From Stercorarius parasiticus (lineage: Eukaryota; Chordata; Aves; Charadriiformes; Stercorariidae): a DNA stretch of 64,000 bases. Position numbers and translations under genes: made by a program. The notes below the pieces were generated by a model. It did not search any database. It worked only from the letters and a program-made list of their open reading frames with translations, and was not told the origin of the DNA. Below are positions 1-13,100 of this stretch, one piece after another (the first letter of the stretch is position 1; every line of letters starts with the position of its first letter). The stretch covers positions 811,066-875,065 of the forward strand of contig VWZL01004368.1 in NCBI GenBank assembly GCA_013396915.1, given 5' to 3'.

Positions 1-1925
1 GGGCTGAAATCTTGGCTCTGTTGAAATCTTTGGTAAAGATTTGGCTGAGAAGTGTGAATAGGTTTTAACACAAAAATAAAATGATGGAGGGGGGAAAAAT
101 AGTTTTGTGTAATAATGGTAAAATATTTTTGTTTTTCAACATCCTGGATGTCAATGCCCTTAGTTTATAAAAGTTCAAGTTGGTTTGTGCTAAAATAAAA
201 ACAAAACAAAACCAATTTAACTCCTCATTTCCACCTTTCCCTCCAAAAAAGCAAACCAGGCAGGACTGCGTTTGACTGCAGATGCTGGCAGAGCCACAGC
301 CCAGCGAGGTACCAGGCAGCATCATGGTGGGTAATGAGGCGAGTCAAATGCCAACTGAATTCCTTCTGGTGAATGCAGGGATTTGGTTCACGTCCTTAAA
401 AGCTGCTGCTGCCCTGGTCTGCAGCCCCAGACAGACTTTAGAGAGCATCCAGCCTTCAGACAGAAAGTTTCCTCTTTGTAGAGCTGATCTAACAAACACC
501 CTGTCGATCAGTTTTAATTGACCTTGGAAGCCAGCAGAGCATCAGGTCCTTGATCTGTAGTCCGTCTGAGATTTCTGACTAAATGTTTCTAAAAGTTGTC
601 TTGATCCTAAGGAAAGAAAACTAACTGAACTCACAGGCATGCCTCGTCTTTTTGGTGACCACAGGAATTACTATTAGTGTATTGTACAAAGATTCGAAAA
701 TGCTGCCAGAAATTATAGGTTAACTGGGATTTTTTTGTTAGCATCTCTTTGCATATTTCCCTTTAGAATTAGTGTTTACTTACTCATGATGCTGATTTGG
801 TTTCAGTTGCTCCTTTGTGATGCGTTCAAAGCGGTAGGCAACGTCAGAAGCAGGAGAAACAGCAGATGGCAGCACCAGGCTGCTTTATCTGGGCTGTTAG
901 AGCAAACCGGGAAAAAGTATGAAGCTATCTGAACAGAAGTTTCTTAGAGTTTGTTTGCTTTCAGATCTCCTTCCTTTCTCCCATTCTTTTGGACTATGGG
1001 ATTTTTTTTTTCCTTCTGATTTTTCTACTTACTACTGGAGAAAAGAACAGCAGAGGAGGAAAATTGCTATGTCAGGTCATCCTGTATTGATTTAGTAGAA
1101 GATAGTAAGACCTGATGTGACCTGCTGAAAAGATGACATGAGGTTATGGCCTAGCCTACCAGCGCTTCACGTCGTATTAAACACTCCACAGGGGCAACAT
1201 CTGGAGGGTTAAACAACCGCTGGGTAATGCAATTTTAAATACCACTTCATCAAAGTAATAGACTCCGCAGGACCCTCTTGGGATCTGTAAACTGATGTGT
1301 TCCAGGCTTTGTGTGCTGCAGCCCTTTTGTGTAACACATTAAGGAGAGCCTGATAGCTCTGACTGTTGCGAAGTGATAGAACTGAGGTTTGCAAACTCAT
1401 CTACAGCACACCGCCTCGTTAGGCCTGGGATCAAATGCGTGGCCTTTATGGTTTTTCTCTTCTTTTTTTGCTCAAAGCTTGGTAGTTTGTATATCCAAAA
1501 TTCCTCTGAGCTGAGGAAAAGATTTTAGAAAAACAGATTTAGTCTTGAGTCTACTTTAACAGCAGTGTACGAGCTTCAAAAGGAGATCGGATCCCATGCT
1601 TTCTGTTTTCCAGAGCAGTTATAGAGGAGGTAGCAAATCTTCTGTGTGCTCTTCATAACCAGCCAAGCTTTCAACCTGAATAACAAGCGGATTCTTCAGG
1701 TCCTTATCGTACCTGGCTCCTTTCCTGCATTCTTCAAATACAACCCAACTGTAGCTCCAGCAATACAAATCATGACGGAACTGTGGTCTCCGATTTGGTG
1801 GCTCATGGAGGCTGGTGCCACCATTGAGCTGCAAATCAACGTACCTGACAGTTAGTAGAACAGTGTGCAATTTTCCGAAATAATTCCTTCCACTATTTCA
1901 GAGCTGCTAAGCAACGATTAAGAAA

Positions 1926-1977
1926 AGTCCCATTAAATAATTAATCACTTTAGTCCCATTGAATAATTAATCACTTA
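1926..1977. repeat. 26-bp tandem duplication, two copies
   Basis: Two adjacent 26-base units (1926-1951 and 1952-1977) each begin AGTCCCATT and continue into AATAATTAATCACTT. They differ at about two positions (an A/G after CCATT and the last base). This looks like a local replication-slippage duplication of fairly recent age. It holds two TAATTAAT-like AT-rich motifs, but no function follows from that. Confidence 0.85.
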
Positions 1978-4893
1978 GAGAGGACAGCCCAAGAAGTTTT
2001 TCCATTGCCTGCTAATGCAACACTCGCTTTCTGAATCCAAATCCAGCAAAACCCTTAGCCCACGCATTCCTGCGTCTGGGCACACAGAATTTGATAGCTG
2101 TCACCAACCAATCTTTGTCACTACCAGGAGCATGTGGAAGGACACTTGGTAACACCTTTCCAGGGAGAAAAATTTACGGTAAGGCTTGCAGCCGGCATGA
2201 GCCAAGGTCAATGGAAAGGCTTTGATTCTTTCCGAGCGAGTATCTGCCCTCGCTGCTGTCCTTGCTGGCAGACCCTTCTCTCTGCTTTACTGCAATCATT
2301 TCGGATCAAAGGGTAGTGGAAAATTCCTCAATTACCTGACACAGTTTCAGTTCAGAAAATGTCTCCGGGTAAGTTTTGATGTGATGCCTTTCGAAGAGGG
2401 ATGCTGATGGCAGTCATAGAGCAGGGGGAAGAGGTCTGAAGCCAAATATAAGCCACCATTGCAATTTTATTCTTGTTACTGGGTGCTTGTAAACTCTGTG
2501 AGGTTATAGAGAGACAAGAGAAATATGTTGTTGTATCTCTGTCTCCACTGAGCCATATAAAATGGCCAGCCTTTGGCTACCTTAGTGTCAGCAGGAGCAC
2601 AGACCTGAATGGTCCCTGAAGTGGGTGCTGCAGCCTCCCTTGCCATCCTCCTTGTCATCCTGGCCCAAAATGTTTATATCAGACAGTCCTATCCACAGCT
2701 AATTGTATTATGCAAACTATTCTTTGGAGATTATAACATTTATGACTGCATATATATATATGAAAGATGCCCTCCCCTCACTAAACTAGTTTGCGGCCTG
2801 TGCTTTAGCGACAGAACTTATTGAGAATGCAGACATATGAGCTACTGTAATTTACTTACTGGAATTATTTTCTGTCCCTCGTTACTGCTGAGTAGACTGC
2901 GGCTGCCCTCCATCTGTGGAGAGGTCTTCATAAGAAAATGGGGAGCAGTAGGGAAACAGCATGGCTTCTCCAAAGAATGCATTAGTTTATTTATTTATTT
3001 CAAATGTCTTTCATGTCTTAGCTTTGTGCATCTTTTCCAAGAAGCAAATGCTTCACAGATGGAAAGAAGCAATTTTCAGTTGTAAAAATTCTAAACAGTT
3101 CAGGTGAAATGAAAAACAGAGCTTCCTGGAGACACGCCAGCTTTTCTTTTTTTATTATTTTTTTCCCCCCAGCCTCACTTTGATTGTGAAAATATTCACC
3201 CACCTCCAGACTTTATAGCATGCGAAATGCCCTGCCTGCGGTCTAATCCACGCCTGAGGTATCACTGCAGGGTCGATTAGAAAGGAAGGCTCCTATTTCC
3301 ACACAGACACTACGCATCTGCTCTGATTTTCTGCAGGGTAGATCCACAGTAACCCCACTGCAAAAACTGAGTCTTACATAAACCAAGCTTACACTGGCAT
3401 AGCTCCTCTTCTGAAGGGAGCTCTGCTACGTTGTCATCAGGAAAAGGTCTAATTTGTCCACTGATACTCTGTTTTCTGTCAATTCAGATGGCTAGGTAGT
3501 GATAGTAGGAAAAAAAATCATAGGTGATTTGTGAGAAAGAGTAATGAGCTTATTTTTAGATGCCTCCTGCTGATAAAACCTTTTAGGATTTACAGCAGAT
3601 CAAATTAGCAGGAGCTTTCGTAATTACCCTCAGAACCTTTGGATATGACACACTGCCCATGAGGCACTTAAATCTCCCACACGCTCCCCATGGGGAGCTT
3701 AACTCATACTCCAGGACATCTACCTCAGAGCCAGACACCTGCAGCCAGACACCTATACATCTGTGACCTGCTATGTGTAGATTGAAGCCCCATCAGTGGA
3801 CAAAACGGTATCTCCCCCACGTTGCTGATGGCCCTGGATGTGGAGCCGGAATGATCCCCATGCGGGGCCGGCGTCTGCAATGGAAGGAATGAGCATGGGG
3901 GACTGGAGCTGCCTCTGGGTGACAGGGGGGAATCCAGCTCCTTGGGCTCAACATCACTGGGGACACTCAGGATCAAACACTGAGGAGAGTACAGAAGGCG
4001 GCCTGTAATTATTAGCTGCTGCTGTGTCTCCGGGAACGCAGCTCGGGAACACAGTAATGCATAACGCTCAGTCACTGGCCCGCTTTGGATGTTGCAATGG
4101 ATTTTACAACACGCATTTGACAAGCATGTCGTGCGGGGCTCTACAGGAAGGGACAGAAACACTCAGCAGTGGGTGCTGAATCAGGGTCTAAGTGTGTAAT
4201 CCAAGGTCACTTGCTATAAAGTCTAGGACATTCCCTGAAAAATGTTGAGTTGTGCAGGAAATGTCTGGTTACTTGTGTAACTGTTTGCAAGATATACAAA
4301 CTCATCAGGCTCTGACTCCTAAGTCTTATGACAATAATGCATTTTCTTCCAGACATGTTCAATTGCATATCTGATACACATACTGCTCGGCCAAAATGAC
4401 TTGTTAGTGATTTATTTTGAATATCCAGCCTTTACCATATGACATCACCTCCTTAACTTGATGAAAAAAAGGTTTAGACTGAATTCTTCCCATTAAAAAT
4501 AATGGGGCAATGGTTTCTTGATGCCAATATTTACTGATATCAAAGCAAAATATTGTCTTGGTTATTTGTCTTAATTTAGCCCAAACAGTACACAAAGCAC
4601 AGTGTACAAAAACAATATGTTCTTTCTTCTAAACCAGATCATCACTTACTAATTACTATATGATTTGAATGAAAACAGAGGCATGATTCAGTGATGCTTT
4701 ATAGAAATTATCTCACTATATTTAGAGGGGTTTTCTTACCTTGATTGATAGAGGGGTCATATAAAATGACTTCCTACATCTGTCTTTGAAGGATTGCTTT
4801 TTAATTGTCTGTTAGAGAAAATACAGCAGAATGAGACCCAGATCCTTTGGTAAGCTCTCTAAGAAACAGCTACATTATGTAATTGGATAGTCA

Positions 4894-4945
4894 TATACAT
4901 AGTGTGTGTATATGTGTATGTCTGTGTGTATGCACACACACATAT
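4894..4945. repeat. Imperfect TG/CA microsatellite with hairpin potential
   Basis: A TG-rich run (GTGTGTGTATATGTGTATG) is followed within about 20 bases by a CA-rich run (GCACACACACATATA). The two halves are partly reverse-complementary, so the tract could fold on itself or adopt alternating purine-pyrimidine structure. It is likely polymorphic in length. Confidence 0.75.
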
Positions 4946-6694
4946 AACCAATTTTTACACTTCAATTAAAGCTTACAGATCCCAATGGTTTTTGAACATT
5001 CCTAAAATTGAGGTGTTGCCGTTGTGTTGGATTTGGATATGTTTTTGTACAGACCATTTAATCTATCTAAATCCAACACAAAATCCAACCCTGTATTAGA
5101 GAACGTTAACGTGAGAACCAATATGCCCAGAGAGGATCCTTTGCTTCTGAACGCGGACATGGATGCAGCCAGAGATGTGCCTCACCTTCCTGTGATTTCT
5201 GTCCTATTTGGAAACTCGCATGGAAACTCAAGGGTTTCAAGCTCAGAGACAGCATCAAGGAAAAATTATTTTAAAGGAAGGACCACTGCATGAATACCTA
5301 GAAGGCTTTGTACAGAACTGATCTGCTTCTAGCACACCAGGCAAACAAGATTTGATCCAAGCTTTTTGACTGAGGTATCTAGGACACATTTGACTGAATT
5401 ATGAATGAATCTAAATCTTTCCTGTTAGATTTCTGTTGCCTAAGAAATCTTTAGCAGAAGCTACGAATGCATTTCTCTCAAACCTTTCTAGCATAACACT
5501 CCCTGTCTACAGGCACTCAGCAGACCATTATTCCCACCCACATTGGGCGCTTTCTCCTCCTGCCTTCTCTCTTAACAGTTCCTGTAGCAGGCTCCCGTAC
5601 CAAGGGTGGAGTGGTGTAATGGGAACCATGTTGTGTCAGTGGGGAACACATCAAAGCCCATTCATTGACGACTTCTGCACTTCACTGACTACAAACATGC
5701 CCAAACAGTACCAAACACATCCAACACGAACTTTCAGCCATAGCTTACACGTTGTTGCTTTTGCTTGGAGGGAGAATTTCTGCCCAGTTGCCACTAGATG
5801 GAGTAAAGCCAAAACTGTAGACGTAATTAGTCTTGCGATGGAAACGCATTCGTTTCCTATACGTTTTTTTTTTCTTAAACGAGTCTATGAAGTTGAAAAC
5901 CAAGCCTGTCTGGCTCTAGATGGAGTGAAAGAGACCTGTTTCTTTTAGTATGCTGAAATGATTTGCAACTAAGGTTCACTCAAAGGATTCACGGCACGTG
6001 GACTTTCCGGTTTGCCCATTGGACAACTGAAGTCAAATTCTTAAAAGACTGGTTACCTTCTTTATCTTCCAGCCCTCTATCCAGATGAGTCTCCTAAAAA
6101 GGAGTCTCAACTACGGAGAGAGCCCCCATGCTGTGGCTGTGCAGGTACACAGGTTCTATCTTTAGACGTCGAAGGCAGATCGTTGATATCGGATGGTGAC
6201 AACATCCTTGACAGAGTTTATTGATAGTCCGTCTTCCCTCTTTCTCTTCCACTCTGTTAGCATGCCTTTTGCACTTGTCCATGCAGGCATCTAAACTCCC
6301 ATCCTCTGCTCAACTAATTACGTGCTAATAATACATGGGAAAATGACAAAATATTTCCTCTTGGGGTGTGGTACATTATCACTTACACTGTTTTCACAGC
6401 ACAGGTGGTATTCCCAGATGTGCTTGGCATTGCCCTAGTTTTGTTTCCAACTAGAGGAGTTTTACTATTGCCTTAAATGGCAGCTGACAATAAGATAACA
6501 GTTATGGCTTCTGAAAATATCCTGCATACAGATGTGTATTTTGAAAAGTACAGTGCAGTTTGAACAGTGAACATACGTTTATAAAGTTCATTACACTGTT
6601 GTTTTTGTAATTGTGACAATTCTGCATATACATTAAACTGTTGAACCCTCTGAAAGAAAGTCCACAGGTGTTTTATGTACTGTTTTGCTTAGTT

Positions 6695-6895
6695 CACAGA
6701 ATAGAATAGAATAATTTCACTTGGAAGGGAGCTACAAAGATCATCTAGTCCAACCGTCTGAGCAATTCAGGGCTGACCAAAAGTAAAAGCATTTTATTAA
6801 GGGCATTGTCCAAATGCCTCTTAAACACTGACGGGCTTGTGGCATCAACCACCTCTCTAGGAAGGCTGTTCCAGTGTTTGACCACCATCTCCGTA
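6695..6895 (-). mobile_element. CR1 non-LTR retrotransposon, 3' end fragment
   Basis: On the + strand it starts with repeated AGAAT units, the reverse complement of the ATTCT microsatellite tail that ends CR1 elements. It continues through landmarks such as GATCATCTAGTCCAACC, GGGCATTGTCCAAATGCC and CCACCTCTCTAGGAAG, so the element lies on the - strand. It is a 5'-truncated copy of about 200 bases covering the 3' UTR and extreme end of ORF2, with no intact coding capacity. CR1 is the dominant LINE of birds and other sauropsids. The right border is uncertain because similarity fades after CCAGTGTTTGACCACC. Confidence 0.9.
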
Positions 6896-9859
6896 TCTAT
6901 TCCAGTCCCAAAACCCCTTATCTCCTATCACATCTTACTTGGCAAGAAAGTAAGCAATTCATTCATTCTCTTCCTTGAATGTGAATTATAAGCTATTTTT
7001 TACCTTTATTCCTTCTGAAGCAGGAAACATTTCTACTTCACAAACTTTGAAGATCTTCTGCTAATCAAATGAAAGCCTTGCGGATCTCTGCTACCACTAA
7101 TAGTCTTCCAGATGAGGCTGCTTGGATGTTATTTCTTTTCCACCAAGTGAGGCTCCTTTTTACTGTACTCAGTGATGAAATGATTTAAGGCAATAGCTGG
7201 TCAGAAATCCAAATACATCTCATCAAGAGCTTTTTAAAAGAAAATATTGAGGAATGTTTCTGCTTGAAGAATAATCTTGTATTTTCTCCAGGAAGTTTTG
7301 AACACATTCGGGAAAAAATAGAAACTTTGAAACAGAATCGTGTACCTACTTAAAATGTTCTGTCATGGTATTTTTGCAATTTCTTTTAGAAAGCAATGAA
7401 ATTACCATTTATAACAAAACAAGTAATTATAAATCTATCTTATATCAATTGATCTTTTGACTGGAAACACCATTTTGTTTGAGATTTTAAAACTGATTAG
7501 TGGAAATTACAGGTCATCTGGGCAGCAAAAACAGTTGCCATTTCAGCATAGATTACATCAATTTGAAGTAAAACCAATGTTTCTACATGCAAGAATATTT
7601 CAATCTCTTCTACAGAGCTCCCCATGCCAAACGCTAACCTCTCCATGTTGTGCCTGCACACCTCAAGAGCGTCAGGGTTTAATGACCAGAGGTGGCTTGT
7701 GAGGTCTCAGTTGTGCAAGGAAGGCTGATTTTTGCCTCTCCAAGGTGAGCAGAGTGGGGCGAGAGCCAGGCATTTCTGTCACGGACAGGAGAGGAAGAGT
7801 GGGCAGGAACATAAGAAGGGATGAAGGAAGAGCCAAGGGAAAGCATTAGCAGTTCAGGCTTGCTGCTCCTCGTGCTTCCAGGGGGACAGGGAAACTGAGC
7901 CCAGCTGGGCTGCCTCCAGCCTAGGACCTTGACAACACCCCACATTCCAGCTCTTTCTTCAGCAAAGCAGTGGAAACATCCAGGTTAGACCTCTGGCATA
8001 GGCAGAATCTGTCTTTTTCCCCTCTCTCTCTTCCATGGTAGTATCCTGCCAAAGCAACTTGCCCAGGCATACCGTTAGTTCTGATTTTGACTGATTCCTT
8101 TACTTTGCTCACTTCAAGAGTACCATGCCAGAATTTACAGGGTATTTAGGCGAGATGCATGTCTTCTGCTAGCAAAGGGCATGAACCCCTCTGCAATCAA
8201 ATAATTCTTCTTACTGAAACTGTAAGCCAAACGGAGTTGGCATATTGTAACTTTCCAAGGCTAACTTTCCATAGGCTAGGTTATCCTATGTGCTACAGAG
8301 CTTTTTGACACAAAAAATGAAGATTTCCTTTACCCTTCTTCACTAATTAATTTATGATTGTATTAACTCCCTCTTCCTTGACATCCCTGCTGGAGTATTA
8401 GTTTAGTATCACATCTTATGAACATCAGGTACATCGATAGCTCTTGCAATTAACACAGATTTCCTTTCAGGACTCTCATACATGTCTTCTAACAATTCCT
8501 CATCCTATTTTCTTCACAAAACTCGGCATCACTGTATTAAAATCGTGCTACGAAGAAGCTGACAATTATTTGTTGCTTTGATTAAACACTTTGAGTGTAG
8601 CCATTAATATCGATATACATTTCTAATCTACATGGGTGGGGGGATCCACCGCAACTACCTAACTTCAGTTTCCTGAAAATTAGGCATCATATAGAAAGGA
8701 CTTCTCTAGCTTTTTTGGTACTCGGTGAAGAGAAAGAAGAACTTTCATAAAGGAAATAATTTCTTCTGACGACATGTGTAAGGCTATGGCATCAATAACT
8801 CTCTAAAGATATCTTTCTCTCTCTGCCAGTCATAAAAGGGGACCTAGGTGACTAACTTAAAGTAGACTGAACTAATTTTTTTAGAATCTAAAGTTAGGTC
8901 AGATGAATCCCAACAGCTATGTCTTAACTTTAGCATCTAGCGGAAAAATGTTTTTATGTCAATTAAAAAAGCTCTGTATCAGGAGTATAGCTATACATAT
9001 GCTAATGCATATGTATTTAAATATTAATGAGTCGGTCTATCTAAACCCCAATATAGGCACAACTACATTATAGTAATATGCACCAACTACGTTTATTTCA
9101 AGATAAGGTTTCTTTGTGTCTCTCTCCTTCCTGACCTACCTTTCTATCTCTGCATAGTCTGGAAGCGATCACTGCCTAAATACTTGGTATGTGGTCATAG
9201 TTTTTTTAACTTACTGAAGAAAAAGCATTTGGAAACATCTCACTCTCTTCACTGCATATTGCTTGGCAATATTCTATAGTGCAAAAGTGGTTTTAAAATT
9301 GGGTTGCTTCCTGTTGCTCAGCTTGTAAGCCTCAAGTCTTTATATAATTTTGCAGCTGTGAAATATCATTTCATTCTAAGGCCATAAAGAAAATTGCTTC
9401 CTTCTCCGTTGTTCAGGCAGGACCACCAAGCAAAGGGGAGAAAGGATGCAGCCAGGGGCTGTGCTGGCTGTTGCCTGAGGTCAGAGCAGGGGAAAGGGCT
9501 GCGGTTCGCGTACACGCAGCTTTTGTTGGGAACATGTTTGTGCCTGGGACCATGGGAGCCAACAACAGCGTGTGCCTGGGACACACACAGCTCTCTCAGT
9601 GTGTCCTTGCTGTTCAAACCTGTTATTCAGCCACCCCAGCACTGGACCTGCCTTTAGTCAGGAAAGAAAATTATGCCAATGAAAGCGATTCTTTTTTGAT
9701 ACGGAAAAACGTCAGAAGGGGCTAGGATAAGATTAGCAAAACAATTTCCATTGCTGACCAAACACCAATTTAAACCCAGGTCGCCAAAGGTGAAATGTCA
9801 CTACACCAAGTTATGTAGTTTTGACTTCCCAGTTAATCCTTACTTCAAGGTAATGAAAC
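6896..9859. other. Intergenic sequence, no gene seen
   Basis: This is AT-rich non-coding sequence. Open frames stay under about 90 residues and have no recognisable domains. The stretch at 9394-9660 is a little richer in GC and is open in more than one overlapping frame, which points to base composition rather than selection for coding. Confidence 0.6.
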
Positions 9860-10130
9860 TCAACTGTCAGCTGGAATACCGTGTCCAGCCCCAGCATCCA
9901 CACCTTCAAAAGGATTTTGAAAAATTGGAAAGTGTTCAGGAAACTGCTTCAGGAATGCTTTGAGAACTCTTTAATCCAGCAGACAAAGGCATAACAAGAT
10001 CCAGTATCAGAAAGCTGTGTTTTGAAGTATTCAGATTAGAAATAAGGGGTATACGAATTGCATAGGCAGGGAGGGACTTATTAGATTCACCATCACTGCA
10101 CTTCTGAATCTAGACTGGTTTATCTTGTTA
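9860..10130 (+). mobile_element. Ancient CR1/L3-like LINE fossil
   Basis: The + strand translation around 9868-9950 reads as a decayed LINE ORF2 C-terminal segment: LEYRVQPQHPHL followed by KDFEKLESVQ. This resembles the 'GTGTCCAG...AAGAAGGACATTGAGAAGCTGGAG' part of CR1/L3 elements. Further on, ACAAGATCCAGTATCAG, CAGATTAGAAATAAGG and TTAGATTCACCATCACTGC follow in the order and spacing expected for the 3' part of the same family. Stops and indels break the frame. The divergence suggests an old insertion, older than the avian-type CR1 copies elsewhere in the window. Recognition is from memory of the family, so exact subfamily and borders are uncertain. Confidence 0.6.
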
Positions 10131-13100
10131 AAAAGCTCACCCTCTGCCTACCTAGGCTTTGAGGACAGAATTAGCAAGATTCTTCAGATTCCCCCGGGCC
10201 TTGGTAAGCAATAAGTCAATGAAAAACAGGCCTTAATTTCAAGTCTTATGCCTCAGGTCTTCTCTTTTTGAGTATGCACGTGAAAGTTAGTACAATAGTC
10301 TCATACCCAAAGGAAAGCCCGAGCCAAGCCTTAGAGAAATTCTGATAATTGGTTATTTTAAACTATGTTCTTAGGTTCCTATCAATAAAAAAAATATATT
10401 GCCCTCCCCCCTTTTTTTTTTACTAGAAATGTGAGTTATGATCCAAACTTATATGTATGTTCAAAGAGTTGGAGAAGAGGTTATGCTGCTAAAAACAGCT
10501 ATAGAAAACAATTTACTCTAGGACTCTTTCTTCCCATACTTGTTCAATATCTACTTACAAATCATAAGCACATCGGATTTGGTCAGTATTTAAAGCCATT
10601 CAGCTACATTTTCGTTAAAAGAATTTACTGTGCCTATAGTTGAGACCATTCCTACTTTTTTTATATTTGATACTCATTGCAATGGTTACCTGGTATTGTT
10701 TATGCTACCCAAGTGGATGAGTGGTCTAACGCATCCAATGCAAATACTTGCACGCTCAGAATGAAGCGTGGCATCCACAGATGTTTGCTTGAATAAAACT
10801 TAATTACTTAACCAGAACATGAAAAACTGCATAAGCAAACCAGAAATTATTTCAAGTCCTAAAAATATTCTCTGACTACTTTGCACCAGTGCAATGAACG
10901 TTCAGAGGAAAGTAGCATGACACATCAGAGACTTCCAATGTCCTATTCTATTTTATACATGATTTTTCTAGGTGATATGCTGCCCCTTTTACCTATTGCT
11001 GCTTCATCTCTTCTTTCAATGTAACTTTGAAATTGTCAAATCCTTCTGTCACCAGAACTTTCTCATAATTTTCCTCATGCCTGTTTTCCTCCCATCCTGA
11101 CCACTCCAGCTCCAGATTATTCCACTCCACCTGACCCTAGATTTAGGAAAGTATATTACTTGTGAAAATGAGGCGGCGTTTGTGCAAGTCACCTTGCTGT
11201 AGTTCCACTGTGAAGTTCTGCTCATCTGCAGTGCATTTTTCCACTGCAGATGGCCAGGGCACCTGCATGAAGTATATTGTACTTCATGTACATAGTACTT
11301 GATTACATGAAGTAATAGAAGTAATATTGCCACTATGTGTTCCCCACAGCACCTCAGGAGCTGCAGAAGTTTGTTTCTGAACTTCCTAATGGTTAGAGGG
11401 AACGGCACTCAGCCTGTCATCTTATATAACATTTAAGCAGACAGTGCTGGTACTGAAAGCAGACCTGAAGATGTGCTTATGTATTCAGAAATCTGTCTGG
11501 TTGTTTTTTCTTTCTAAGTATGTAAGTTGGCTTAATGGGAGGCAATAGTATGAACTGTACCCGTCTATCACACCCCCCCGCTCTTCTCAACAAGAAGGCT
11601 CATAAAGTTCATCAATGAAAATATAGATCTAGGACTAGATGAAAGGTGAGTATGGGGGGGGTCTTGCCTTCTCGTTTCTGGTATGATTTTAGCAGTCTAA
11701 TCTTGTTTCTTTAGCACGCAAATTTCCCCTTATTCCTACCCAGGCTTACTGTCATATATAGAAAAGTGGATTATTCAGATGCTATATCGCATGGCATGTT
11801 AAGAGACATAAGCGCGCACAGCAGTGCTGTCATTTTTAACTTGCTGAAGACCCTCAAGTACTTTGGAGCTGGAGGCTTTATAAATAGCTGGTTGTAATCA
11901 AATACGTCCCTTGGAGAAAGGACGATGCTTTTCCAAATGCAGTGTCAAGTATTCATGACACCTGCAGACCCTATAAAATAATAAATCTTCCTGCACTGCC
12001 TTGAATGCTTTGGGTTCTGTATGGATGATTCCCTTCTTGTCCCTGCATAATTTAACATTAATTAAAATATATAGCATATATTATGTATTCTTGATATCAA
12101 AATGGATTTACTGGTGCACTTAGGCTTGTGTGTTCACTACGCATTTATGTGCATAGTCAGGCACCTCATTGTCTATAAACTGAATATTTACCAGTTGTTA
12201 GGTACAGCTACCTGAAGCAGCCTGCCCTCTGACGTTTAATACTCTGTCAATAATCCCAATCCATCACTGAGAAACTTCCTAAATAGTTTGCTTGAATATT
12301 CATAAAGGCCAGTTACTTTTTGAGAATGGACAGACATGTGCACTAATTCAGGTTCCAGCCCAGCCTCCCATGAGGTGGCGGGCGAGTTAGGTGAGCAGCA
12401 AGTGGTCCTCATGGAAGTCGGGGCAGCAGAACCGTGGCCACTGACCAGGTTCCCAAGGCCCCTGGCCCGGGGTGGGAAGATGGCACGTTTTGCTCCCAGC
12501 ATTTATGACAGAGCTGTTCAGATGCCAGATTTGCTCTTGAGATGTATCTTATTTGGTAGTTCTGCTCTCTTATCAGTTTTAACCTTATATTTATACCTTT
12601 GTGGAAAAGGACCTAGCCAGCTCAAATTCAAAAAATTCTCTCCAAGAAGAGGAAAAGACAAATCTTTGTTTCTTTTTTCCTTAAATTCACTGTGCGTAAG
12701 TATTCTCTTTCTATATACATTGCTTTCATTACATGACATGGCATATTAGGGATTATTTTGTTGTTTAAAAGAAGACTCTTCACAGTGAATCCACCTACAG
12801 CTGACAAAGATCTGTTATTAACTAATAACAAAACAAGAAGGAAATCATGAGTTGGAAAAAAAAAATGCTATGTTACTTCATGTGCATATATATCTCAGAG
12901 TTTAGCTGGGTAATTTAGTCAGAACTGGGCAGACATTGCTGTGTGACATTAGGAGCAGAGAGAAGGAAAAAAAAAATCCCATCATTTACACAGAGTTGAT
13001 GAATGATGTATTAACTGTGCGTAAATTGTATAAAACAGGCCAGGCAGATTGACAAAACTTGGCAAAAATAGTTCAATCCACAGAGTCAAATTATGCAATA

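Larger units (their letters stand above)
1..6694. other. Intergenic sequence upstream of GREM2
   Basis: This stretch is AT-rich with frequent stops in all frames, and I see no supportable gene. The longest open frames are about 145 residues (- strand, 3725-4162) and 170 residues (+ strand, 5436-5948). They are low in complexity and match no family I recognise, and the second opens on TTG rather than ATG. Short dinucleotide runs (near 2750-2761 and 4894-4945) and one 26-bp tandem duplication (1926-1977) are the only structures I can point to. Confidence 0.7.

Noticed and set aside
3725..4162. 145-residue open frame on the - strand
   Set aside because: Pro/Ser-rich composition, no recognised family, and a locally GC-richer region. 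Probably chance.
5436..5948. 170-residue open frame on the + strand
   Set aside because: It opens on TTG, has no recognisable domain and no splice or promoter context. In 64 kb an open stretch of this length is not surprising.
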